A stretch of DNA of 48,676 nucleotides from Polymyxa betae (lineage: Eukaryota > Endomyxa > Phytomyxea > Plasmodiophorida > Plasmodiophoridae), in assembly GCA_003693705.1 (NCBI GenBank), contig RBZT01000842.1:1-48676 (forward strand), written 5' to 3'. Every line of letters begins with the position of its first letter. Position 1 is the stretch's first letter. This document shows positions 20,780-30,786 of this stretch, one piece after another. A program made the translations under genes and the position numbers. The notes below the pieces were generated by a model. It had not been told where the DNA came from, made no database searches, and saw nothing but the letters and a program-made list of their open reading frames with translations.

Positions 20780-21165
20780 TAACTGGCGTAGGGCATCACA
20801 TTGAACGAGGAGAAATATTTCGAAGATCTTTTAGGAGATCATAAGCTTCCATTCTATTCGGGTATCAATTCGTGGGTCTGAACATAGCCTGCATTATCTG
20901 AGCCGATATGCTTATCATGCGCCGCGTTGATATACGTGAAGATGGTGGATGTTGGACCAGTGCTCAATGCATTCAACAAACGTCACGCCGGTATGCGTAC
21001 CCAGGTCGAATGGGGCATCGGAGAGTTGAAGATGTAATAGCGAATTCTTCGATCTGCTTCTCCTATGCGGAAACCAAAATTTCATCTCATTATGGAATGC
21101 TGCTGCATATTGACCAATTTTCATCACCGCAGGAGAATCTAATCTCCAGCTGAACGATTTAGGCA
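20780..21165 (+). pseudogene. PIF/Harbinger DDE transposase (lineage 1, copy b), 3' part
   Basis: Continuation after the insertion: EKYFEDLLGD near 20815 (compare DYFEYVLGD in copy a), then MLIMRRVDIRE near 20908 (compare MYIMRRVDKRE), RHAG...QVEWGIGEL near 20985 and CCCILTNF near 21100. The two copies stay colinear across the join, so the gene was interrupted once, precisely. At least two frameshifts and one stop are present in this part alone. Confidence 0.75.
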
Positions 21166-21199
21166 ACATTGATGGAGGCGCCTTGGGAGTTGGACTCGA

Positions 21200-22200
21200 G
21201 GCAGAGTGAATGAATTATTCATTTTTATTCCCACCCTACATCCACTTAATTCAGCAATTTTGCTTGTTGGAATTCTTCTTCGCTGAGAATGTTGTGGTTT
21301 TCTCAGGATCAAAACTTCCAAAGCAGCTCTGTTCAGCATTTCTTTTTTCAAACGCATTTCCAGTTCAGCAGTTTTCTTCATGAGTTCGTGTTTTTCAGAC
21401 TGCTCTCTGAAAACCTTCAACTGCAAAATTGTTGGTGACAGGGAATTGCTGCAATATTCTCAATTGCTACAGTAGAACGCGACCGGCTCTCTTTTCTCGT
21501 CAGATCAGGATCATTTTCTGAATCACCTTCATCACCGACAACGACTCTGTCGCCTTCACTAGCATCATTTTTGATTCGCTTAGGGGAAGGACAGTTAATG
21601 AGGTCGTATCCCATCTGATGCATGACTAGACCGGTATGTATCGGATTCTTTTAACCGCTTTAGGACTTCGATATTATGCAGCTCCGGTTTGTTGTCGTTC
21701 TCCCCTCTGGAGGTGCTCGTATTCAACGACTTCAGATACCAACTCAGATTGCGTTAAAACTGACGAATCCGCTTGGGATCTTGAACAGGTTGGTTTCCAA
21801 AAAAACTCCTCGGTAGCATCTTTCATCACATTTTCCCAAACTTTGCTTGAAATAGATTGCTTAGGACGCTTGCCGGATTTTACATTAGAGATGTGATTGA
21901 TAGAAATATGATCTGGATGGTTTATTTACTTTTGCAGAATTCGGAAAAATGGATCTGGTTGATTTCACAAGTCATTCCAACAAATTTGATCTAATATCAG
22001 CGGAGCGAGATTTAACAGCACTTGGGGGCAGTTCCACACAATCGTTATCGGTTTCAGACATTGCAGCAGGCATACAGTCCAGCGGCTTTTGCTTGTCGGT
22101 CCAAACTCGGTGAGGATCTTTCAGCCTCTTGTTCATCCATTCGCTAAGGTATCTATATCCATCCGTCTTGGTCAATTTCCGATCCGCGCGCATCGACTTT
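21200..22200 (-). pseudogene. Harbinger-type helper protein of the split element
   Basis: Minus-strand pieces in order: MRADRKLTKTDGYRYLSEWMNKRL with DPHRVWTDKQK (21972-22193), a Myb/SANT-like or plasmid-like start common in stramenopile transposon helpers; SEGDRVVVGDEGDSENDPDL and SPKRIKND (21417-21623); EQSEKHELMKKTAELEMRL, a coiled coil (21139-21426). Stops and frameshifts separate them. It converges on the transposase part at 20780-21165, the same two-gene layout as the other Harbinger elements here. The pairing is inferred from position. Confidence 0.45.
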
Positions 22201-24290
22201 CCTTTAACAGCAGGGCCAACTTGAAGTTGCCTTCAATTTAATAAACTCATCCATCAGCAGGTATTCGGCAGTTGTTGTGCGCCTTCGAGTAGTTCATTTC
22301 CTGGAATTGGCAGTTTGCTTTGACAAACTTGAACTCATTATGACCAAATTTGCAATCGTTGATATTAAAAAGAAACAGTAGGGCAATTTCAGAATGCGTA
22401 CAGATACAGTAATGAATTAACGATGCAAACCAGCCATGCATTTATATCTTGGCCAGCCACATCGGATGCTCCAGACGGTCGGTCAGTGACTCAAGCATTA
22501 CCAAACTTGATATTTATATACTATTAGTCACAAATACTGGGAATTAAACTGACTGTTCGCTGTTTATTACAGGCCAGGCGAAAGATATGCGATCTGAAAG
22601 GTTACTCTGTAACCTTCGCCTGGCGGGACGTCAAATGTGTGAAGACTCCAAAACCTGACCGTCTCGACTAGCATTAGGGTTAGGGTTCTCCACGTTAGAT
22701 CCCAACTATTTGTTAGCGCGAGTCGATCTCCGGCTCACGCTCTTGCTCTTATTCCTAGACATTATATGCTATACGCGATCGTGCGTTTTGTAGCAAAATC
22801 GTATACGATAATTTTCAGATAAAGGAGTGAGTTGTATTGATTCACAAAACTTCATCACATAGGTCGTCGTGATTCATGCCTGCTCATCCATGGAGAAGTC
22901 AGCAAGCGCCCGTTGTCGCATCAGAATCTGCAACAAAATGCTTGAAAGCAACGTGTATTCTGCAGTCCTCGTGTCGAATGCCATCATCACGACAGCTACA
23001 CGCGCTGTCGATGCTGGATAAAACCGCCAAGCGATGGGCCAGCGTGGCAGCAATGGTGATTAACTTCACCGGGTTCAGAGCAGCAATTAGGCAGGATTAC
23101 CTAAACGACTGATGTCACAGATGAAGCTGATGATTTGAGGCAGAAACATGTTAAAAAATAACGAGAAAACGACGAACCGTGTTGCTGGGTGGGTTGTGCG
23201 CTTTCAAGCTCTTGAAAATTTCTACGCAACATCACCTTTGGTACCCCCTAATAAGACTTTATTGAAAGAACGGGCAGCTTGATCCTTTGCGATGATCCGC
23301 TGCCTCAACGCCATTTTCCCGGCATAAATTAAAATTTTGCTGAGTCGAGGTCGATTGTTTTGGGATAGCGTTGACCAATTTCTATAATCAGTTGTCGACG
23401 GCCTTCCCCGTTTTTGAGCTTTGGTTCTTGGCGCTCTCACAACAGCCGTATCGTGAGTGGAACTATGTCCGTTTCGAAGATCGCGGTCGTTGGCGCTAGC
23501 ACATCACAGAACCCTGGTAACGTTTGTTGATAAGCCAGACGATACTCCAGTTCCCAAATATTCTTGACAAAATCGCTATATGCGCGCCACTCCTGACTCA
23601 GTTTTTCAATTATTTTCAATGATTCAGATTCTTGCCGTTCAAACCGAACTGATGAAGTGCTGAAGAAATTGCTGCAGGCTAATTTTTGCAGTGAAATGTT
23701 TGGATGAATGAGCCTTGCACACTTCCTCCAATGTCAGGATTCAGCTTCTGAATGAAGGTCAATGCACTTGAGAGCTGGCGTACCTGTTTTCGCACGACTG
23801 TAGTTGTCGTTGCAGTTTTTCAGCTGACTGGATGTACTAAATTGCAGAATTCATATCATTGATGAAAGGATCACTGAGATGTCCCTGAGAAGGAACGGCC
23901 TGTTCAGACTGGAGAGCTACGTCAGCATGTCCGTCCGACCTTCTCGACATCTCGCTGCAATTGTTAGCCCTTGATGAGGTCATGCTCACTATCGACACTT
24001 CAGGTAATCAGGCGCTAGTGTCAAGTGAAAATTCAGATTATAGGTCAGTGCAGGATGCATCACCAAGTGTCCTGCAGTTTGTCAGTCAAAAGCTGCCCCG
24101 TTATGCCGACGCCCACGGCACAACCTGTTGGCTGCAGCCAAGTTCCCGGCGCGATCGTCAACCTTAACACTTCCGCCCGATTGGCCGGAGAGTTCTCCCA
24201 ATGATAAAAACTTGCCGGTCTAGCGCAAAAACGCCTTCGTCGGAGCAGCTTGTGTGAATACGTCCTGTAGCAATCGGCACGATCTACGAT
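22201..24290. other. Stretch without a recognised gene; hairpin and short frames
   Basis: A double hairpin lies at 22574-22623: CCAGGCGAA pairs with TTCGCCTGG, and inside it AAGGTTAC-TCT-GTAACCTT. TTAGGGTTAGGG follows near 22674. Minus-strand frames 23437-23619 (RAYSDFVKNIWELEYRL) and 23222-23440 (basic, RAPRTKAQKRGRP) may be two exons or pieces of one decayed gene, which I cannot name. A plus-strand 78-codon frame at 22876-23112 is also unrecognised. Confidence 0.35.
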
Positions 24291-24294
24291 CAGA

Positions 24295-25685
24295 TTACAA
24301 AGGAACGAAGGTGAAATCCCAATGAATATGTATTTCAATCATAGAGACGTCCGGGACCCAAAGGCCGTCACAGTGTCCGAAGGACTCCGTCTTAGCGCAG
24401 CTTCGTCGTATCTTGAAAACTTGCAAAATATTATTGTATTTTTTTCTAATGAAGTAATAAAAAGTACCGTAATAATGAAGTAATAAAAAGTACCGTAATA
24501 ATTTGCTATAGTCCGCGGTCATGTCATCAGTTGGACAGTATTCCAACCGTATCGCTCCTTCCAGAATTTTGTCTCTAGTAAAATGATATTGAACCTCAAT
24601 ATGCTTGGAGAGCTTTGATATTCGCTCGTTACTCGCCAAAGCGATTGTAAATTGATTGTCCTAGAAGACAACTGTGACAGCCTTTTGCTCACATTCTAAA
24701 CGCAGCCAAACCGCCTCCCTGGTGGCTGCTCATAATGAAGTGAACTCGGCCACCGCAGTGGAGTGGGCTGCCAGCTGCGCATTCTTGTCGTCGGTTTGCC
24801 CATGAGAGAGGCCCGCCTCCATAGAGTAAGATGAAGCCCGCGACCGGCGCGTTACCATGCAGCAGGCAAAATCGGCGCCGGCGTACCCCATCAGGTTGCT
24901 CTTGCCGCTCCCACCGAACTCGATGCCAACATCGGTAGTCGCCTGTAAGTAGCGGAACAACCGCTTCACAGCTTGGACATGTTGCTGACCAGGATTTCTA
25001 GCACATATTTTTTGAAGTTAGTCCAACACCATGTGCCATGTCTGGTCTCGATCACATCACCTGATACATAAGCGAAAAAACCGCTTGAGGATACGGGTAG
25101 TCCACCGCCGGTTCTCTCAGCCACCTCTAACATTGCCCCAATCGCAACAAGACTCGCGATCGGACGACTATCGGCCATGACAATGCGCTCCATTGATTAT
25201 TCTTGATCGATTTCTTTCTACCTTCAGGACCAGCACGTAGCTCACGTCTCTCAAAGACCGTTTTAAATCATGACCTTGATTCGTCGATCGAGATGCAATA
25301 ACCAGATCGTCTCATATATCGCCACAAAAACAAGGTTACCGCCTTTCGCGCGTATGAGCACGGGTCGTGTCCAGAATTGATGAAATGGATGCGCTTTAGC
25401 TTCGAATCAATCAACTTCCACCAAAGGCGGCCCTCCTGCTTAAGGTCATAGATGCAGACCAGTTCGTATCCGTCCTCATTCTTCTGCTTGAATCCCCCAG
25501 GCTGCTCGAGGTACGTCTCCTCTTCCAGATGCCCATACAAACACCGTTGAGTCCACGTCCAGCTGCTTAATTTCCATATCTTCCTGGGAAGCCACTGGCA
25601 GCATTGCTCGCAATGAAGTCAGAGAGCCAGCCGGCGACGTCGGCTTCGTGTAATCGATTCCGGATCGCGTTGTGACCCGCGCCAC
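24295..25685 (-). pseudogene. Ty1/copia reverse transcriptase and RNase H remnants
   Basis: Reverse transcriptase blocks: MEIKQLDVDSTVF (25476-25685), EETYLEQPGGFKQKNEDGYELV (25268-25540) and LKQEGRLWWKLIDSKL. The catalytic YVDD block is not readable. RNase H and connection blocks: MKRLFRYLQATTDVGIEF, LMGYAGADFA (24730-24969), then SKHIEVQYHFTRDKI, YCPTDDMTADYSKLL (24295-24639), where AD usually precedes FTKPL. A 26-bp unit is tandemly duplicated within at 24448-24499. Confidence 0.8.
24448..24499. repeat. 26-bp tandem duplication
   Basis: AATGAAGTAATAAAAAGTAC plus CGTAAT occurs twice in perfect tandem (24448-24473 and 24474-24499), inside the decayed copia RNase H. It is a local replication-slippage product and adds a frameshift there. 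Confidence 0.9.
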
Positions 25686-26036
25686 ATAACTTGCCTTATA
25701 TCGCTGTATGGAATGCCCCCGAAGCGTCCGTTTTTGGCTTTAAAGCACCATTTCCCGCTGATGGCTGTTCTCCCAGCACGGGAACTAAATCCCACGTCTT
25801 GTTTTTCGTGAAAGACGAGAATCTGTCTCGGCAGGTTCTTCAGCCTTCGTCGTTAAGGACTATTCATCCATGAACCTAACTGGTCGCCGCCTTGTCCTCT
25901 TCCCTGCCGCTTCATCAGGTGCAGATCGTTCAACTCTCTCAATCCTCAATTCAGCTGGTCGTCAAACGTTGTTAACAACTTATCGTCATTCGTATTGTCA
26001 CTTATATTCTGTTTCATCCCCTTCTTTAGATCATCC

Positions 26037-27484
26037 CTAGGTCCATTTCGTTGTTCGTCCGGTCGCAATCGGAACCGGTGTCACATCACTTGACGATCCT
26101 ATCGTAATCTTGCCAATAACCGCTCCCCGAGAGATGAATCGCTGATTAGTGCAGAGGCGCTTAAAGACTCCTGCTTTTGCACCTTCTGAGTATCCTAGAA
26201 AGATGCAGTCTTGAGATTTCTCATCTAGCATTCGTCTCAGAGTATCAGGTACGTGAACTTGTGGTTTGGCCCGACCAGACGAAGCTTAATGAGGTCAGGC
26301 TTCTTCTCCCATAGCATATCGAACGGCTAAGCCATGTCTTGGTTGCTGGCCGTCGGCGTCCTGTTCCTGATATACGCCGCCAGGGTTGCGTCGTACTGCC
26401 AATATTCATGAGGTGTCCGGCGTCGATCAGTAAGCAGAGCGACATCTCCATTTCTCGTTCGATTCAACCTTGCAGCACGTTCACTCTGCTGCGGTGTCCG
26501 TGGTGCCGACCGCTCCCACTTGATCCCGTTCTTTTTCAGGTACTCCTGCCCCTGACTGTTCAATTACTCACCAACACCATCGGTCAACAGTCGCTAGATC
26601 TTCAGCTCGCGTTGACGCTCGAAAGCTGCCTGAAATGCCTTGAGCGCCATCGGCTGCTGCGGCTTTTCCTTTAAGAAGCTCAGGTGAATCCATCCTTTGA
26701 AGGCGTCGAGCTAAGTGACCGTTGATATATTCCCTTGCAGTAATCGAGTCCTCATTTGTCCGCGTAAGTCTCTATGGATGAAATCACATATTTTCCTTGT
26801 TTTTGCTCGTCTCTTTCTTGGGTATCGGTTCTCTTGTCATTTTCGCTTTCATGCATGTTTGACATGACTTGTCAGGAATGCTTTGTTGGTGCTAGCTCTT
26901 GATCGAGGGCAAAATCCTGGATTTGCTCATCATGATGATTGTCTCAAGATTTGTGTGCCCCTAAGCTGGTAAAAGTCGATAATGTCACTTTCTTGCACTT
27001 CTGTTGCGGTCGCCGCTATTACTCGAAATTCACCTCCATATATGCCAGCAGTCAGTGCAACTCGGCCATTCTTCATTAGCCTGCATAGGCCGTTCTCCAT
27101 CACGAGCTTGGCTCCGGACATAGCTGACGAAGCCGCCACGGAACGACGGAGAACAGGTTCTCTTGGAGTCCGGGAACAAAAATTACGTTCGAAAATCTCA
27201 CGTCCGTTGGGATCAGGGCTTTTCCCTTGTGAGGTCAGGGCTTGTCCCTTGTGAGTTGCCTGCAACCGCGTTCCGTCGCCCAAAACAGGCCCTGTGAATT
27301 GGCCTAAAAATGGCTTACGGCTGCCTAATCTCCGTGGGACGCAATTTTCTGCTATCAATGGCTTAAAATGTCCAAATTTTGCCATAATGGCCTTATAGGC
27401 CAAATGCTCAGAGCATATGACAATCATAACCCTAACCCCACTGCTAACCGAATCGAATTTGCATCCTCTCTTGGGTTGCGCCAA
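26037..27484 (-). pseudogene. Ty1/copia protease and integrase remnants
   Basis: Integrase core: GQEYLKKNGIKWERSAPRTP and QSERAARLNRT (26327-26563), where the usual sequence has QNG-x-AERxNRT; then TPHEYWQYDATLAAYIRNR and DEKSQDCIFLGYSEGAKAG (26037-26231), the copia C-terminal integrase signature. Upstream a 184-codon frame (26930-27484) holds LTAGIYGGEFRVIAA and VLGDGTRLQA, resembling the protease and pre-integrase region. A 22-bp tandem duplication lies at 27212-27255. Confidence 0.7.
27212..27255. repeat. 22-bp tandem duplication
   Basis: ATCAGGGCTTTTCCCTTGTG plus AG at 27212-27233 is followed directly by GTCAGGGCTTGTCCCTTGTG plus AG at 27234-27255, two mismatches. It lies in the protease region of the copia relic. 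Confidence 0.85.
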
Positions 27485-28427
27485 GGTCCAATTGAGTTAC
27501 AGTTTTCTTCAAAGTCAACTGGCAGAATCACACACGTTACTACGTAGTAGTGGTGCGCTGCTGGGTAGGTTTTGAAGCATAACACCAACCAGTCTGCTGC
27601 TCATTCTCAGAACGACTGTTACATCACACCTTCTACTCAAAGAAATACTGTAGGCGCTGTGACTCCGATTGTTTTCTTTCTTTGGATTCAATAAAAGTGA
27701 TAAACTTTGACCTTGAAGTTAAAACGATCAGAAAGGCGAATCAAATGCTAATTTGTTTGATGCGGTTGATTATTGCAATGATTTTTGTATTTTTAACCAG
27801 AAAGAAGAGTGCCAATATCAGCACATACTCAATTCTGTGCATAGGCCAAGTACTCCGTAGAATCAGATTCTCTGCGCAATGTCCGCATCAGATGAGATTG
27901 AGACCGCTCAGGTAAATTCAGAGTAGACTTCAATAGTTTAGGAAAACGTGGTGGAAACTGCAACAACTTCGAACAAAGCTTTCCGAACACATCGTTATAT
28001 CGACCATGATGGATACAGATATGTTTTTTCAAGGGCAGCAAAAGGAATCGCATAGGTAGACCTTTTTCGAAAACTCGATTTTTCCCACAGGGTTTGCGGG
28101 TGTGGTTTTACTGGTGATTCTAACTTGAACGATGCACGATACTTTACAAAAATTACTCCCTTCTCTCTCAAAATTTGTCTTGGGGGAGGTAGTGTATGGG
28201 AATTATAAAAATAGATGAATTTCTCCCTGTTATGATTGGACTTGGACACATCCCTGGATCAATGGTGCTGAACAGCAAGGCGCGATCCCTGTGATTCTAA
28301 TTCAACAGTTTATGAATACAGATTTATTTTATCGTTTTTTAAAGATCACACGCTTTTCTGACTCCGCAATTTTCACATCACAGTCGGGCATTTTTATTTT
28401 CCACGTAGAAAAATAAAGTGCGTCTCT
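27485..28427. other. Stretch without a recognisable gene
   Basis: Short frames only: plus 27682-27915 (77 codons) and minus 27829-28053 and 27995-28249. The last two overlap in different frames and may come from one decayed N-terminus with a KPCGKN...KKHICIHHG pattern like a broken BED finger, which would fit the hAT relic that follows, although on the opposite strand. Not supported beyond that. Confidence 0.3.
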
Positions 28428-28790
28428 ATGGTGCATTCTGACTGTGCCCCTTACAAATATAAACCCATAAACTCCGTTGATATTTCGAAATTTTCCAATC
28501 GAGGGCCGTTGTTTTATTCCTTCCGTCGAGATCCATCGAATAACAGCATTAATTTGGTCCAGAACTTAGGCTGTGCCGAGCAGATGCTGATAATCCACTG
28601 CCCATACTAATTTATGACAGTCTAGATGTCCGTGACGGTACTATCGATGTTATTTTATTGGATGCTCCAGCCATCGCTTTAATCTTGGAATGAAAAGAAT
28701 GCTTGTAGCTTATCAAGACATTTTTGAGGATATCCAAGGAATTATGCTGCAGACAACATCTTTGCTCGACAAGTCTATTCCCATTTGACT
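28428..28790 (+). pseudogene. hAT transposase relic
   Basis: Near 28660 one frame reads GCSSHRFNLGMKRMLVAYQD and then IFEDIQGIM, a characteristic hAT core block (GCxSHRFNLAV in related proteins). Upstream, 28428-28610 encodes INSVDISKFSNRGPLFYSF, the repeat also seen at 17030. The dimerisation end is missing and there are stops between the pieces. No inverted repeats were recognised, so the boundaries are approximate. Confidence 0.65.
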
Positions 28791-29485
28791 AATGTAGTTG
28801 AAAATGGTCGGCAGCAGAAGCACGCTATCTATCTGTCTGATAGAGAGAGAGAGAGAGAAGACGCAAAAACGATGAACGTGTGGTGCTTCAATGAGTCAAA
28901 GACACAGAATGTTATGCGGAATGAGACCTTCCGTGTGTACTCGACAATTAGAATAAATATGAAAGATGAAGAGTCAAAGGAGCAATGACATCAAAATGGT
29001 AGACGCTACAAACTAGAGTGTCTTGTCCGCGGACAAGACAATGCGGGATGACCATGTCAGGAGGTCGCTACCAGTCGTGAGCGACCACGGCGTGAAACCG
29101 GTCGCGTACCGCCCAGACCATGACTTTAAGAGACCGCGCCATGCTTTCGGGACACGACAAGACGTCCGATCTCCTACGGAGGGCGCAGCTGGAAGCATTT
29201 TAGACACGCATCAAGCAGCGGCCCCGTGTCATTCTACTTGATAACAATGATAGGAATAACATGAACTTATTCCTCGTCCTCACGCAGGAATAATTCCTCC
29301 CCTACTTTGCGTACCTAGGGATTAATCTCCAATGATCTCTGACAGGAATAGACTTTTCCCACCCGGGAATAAGAATTATTGCTTGAGGGAATTTATATTC
29401 GGCAGCCCCTGGCCAGAATTACCATAATTAAGATTCTTATGGCATCCCGCTGAACTTAATTATGGCAAATTTGCAAGATCTCTAA
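28791..29485. other. Non-coding stretch with a 22-bp perfect palindrome and A+T inverted repeats
   Basis: A perfect palindrome with arms TGTCTTGTCCG lies at 29019-29040 and opens a GC-rich block (to about 29235) that is open in both strands but resembles no family. From 29255 to 29480 GGAATAA/TTATTCC motifs recur in both orientations, and CCATAATTAAG (29432) pairs with CTTAATTATGG (29455), suggesting a small decayed inverted-repeat element next to the Harbinger insertion. Confidence 0.45.
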
Positions 29486-29723
29486 TAGCATCCACGCCGC
29501 GCATTTTTATTCTCCGATCTAAGCTATATTAGCAATAGAATAGCAAAAATTTGCCACACCGCGCAGTTCTATTCCATTATCTAAATTTGATCGATGTTAT
29601 CTTGCCCTCTTTCGCGGCTATTTAGCAACAGATCTATTTATGCAAGATCGATCAAAATGATCAATTCATCGGAAATGTGGTGGAAATATAATATCATTTT
29701 TCTGAACTCAACTGAATTTCGTC

Positions 29724-30746
29724 ATGGAACGTAATTTGGGATGGACGCAAATTGAAAATGATTGTCTTGCCAAGGCGTGGCTAGATGTATCCCAGGACTC
29801 AATCACTGGCACTTCCCAGACCCTGTCTGTTTTCTGGGAAAAGTTCTGTTGGTCTTTAACTAGCTTCGAGATGAAGAAGCAAAGGGCAATCTGGAACGAA
29901 AATGGTCAGCCCAGAAAACCAGATGGGATAACATCAAGAGAGATGTCAGCAAATTCTGTGGCCTGTACAGCAAGGTGAAAGCACTGAAAAAGTCTGGATG
30001 GAGTGATGACATGTACCGGAATAAATCTCTAGAGCTATGGAAGCGTCTAGAATACTTAGGGCAAGGCCTTCGATCCTGAAAAACTCCCCGAAGTGGTTCT
30101 CGACATTCCGAATGCTTGCAGTACATCAAAACGCAAAAGCACCCAAAATCTGCTTCCCGCACCCGCACAGAACCATCACCAACTGGGATATCTACGAACA
30201 GCCCAAAGAACGACCCCCTGCGGAAGGCAATAAGTATGCGAAAAATAGGAAGAAATCCCAGCTGGCTGGCGACGGAATGGGAGGTCTCTTTTCACAGCAG
30301 GTGGTTCTGAGTCGTGAGTTCATTGAAGTGACAAAAAAACGAGTTGCCATTATGGAGGACCAGCGCAACATGTCTTTATTTGCAATGCGTCCTGATTCGG
30401 AAGAAACAGCTTCAAACTTATCTCGGCCGAGATTCTTCGGAACTTGCAATCCATGTCTTCATCCACGTCTTCAATTGTGATAGTGCCCCACACCCAAGCC
30501 CACGTCGATCACTGATGAACTCCTGTTGCCTCTCGGCAGTGGGGAAGAACCTTCACCACCTGAGACGCCGGTTGTCGCGGTTGCAGTTAATGAATCAGTC
30601 GAAACTGAGGTCGAAACCGGGCGTGCTCATGAAGACGATCATAATCATTGTTCGTCTCCCACGGTTGCTGCAAGTCCCACGCTCGATCATATGTTCTCAC
30701 CTCTTTCACCATCTACTTTCCTGCAGACCCAGAAATTGATGCTTTG
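29724..30746 (+). pseudogene. Harbinger helper protein (NAM/Myb-like)
   Basis: Starts at ATG 29724 with NLGWTQIENDCLAKAWLDVS, then QDSITGTSQTLSVFWEKF: a Trp-containing SANT/Myb-like start and the D-x-ITGTSQ hallmark. After a frameshift near 29890 it reads KFCGLYSKVKALKKSGWSDD and ELWKRLEYLG, the conserved middle of the NAM-like family. Later pieces LSREFIEVTKKRVAIMED (coiled coil) and SAEILRNLQSM in a third frame close the gene. At least three frameshifts. In related elements the protein binds subterminal sites and escorts the transposase into the nucleus. Confidence 0.75.
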
Positions 30747-30786
30747 ATGTCCATTTTATGAAGAAATAAATTGATAGCTCTACAAT

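Larger units (their letters stand above)
18109..20782. mobile_element. PIF/Harbinger element (18112-20779), TAA duplication, nested in another Harbinger
   Basis: TAA flanks both ends (18109-18111 and 20780-20782), as usual for this superfamily. The left end reads AAGCATCCACAGCGGTTGCG and the right end, reverse complemented, GAGCATCCACAGCGGTTGCG, continuing GTGATTTCATGCGTGA with one indel. Subterminal GCATGAAAT and CGCATG motifs recur at both ends. It is 2668 bp and holds a helper gene (+) and a transposase (-), convergent. The GCATCCAC end is shared with the element at 29486, so they are one family. Confidence 0.93.
24295..27484 (-). mobile_element. Ty1/copia relic (minus strand), no LTRs found
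   Basis: Order on the minus strand is copia-like: protease region (27484-26930), integrase (26563-26037), reverse transcriptase (25685-24970) and RNase H (24969-24295). All are broken by many stops and frameshifts, more than in the copia element at 33763, so this is an older copy. No terminal repeats or target duplication could be recognised on either side. Confidence 0.8.

Noticed and set aside
29013-29241. Coding gene in the GC-rich block
   Set aside because: Open on both strands because stop codons are rare in GC-rich DNA; no motif or start context supports either.
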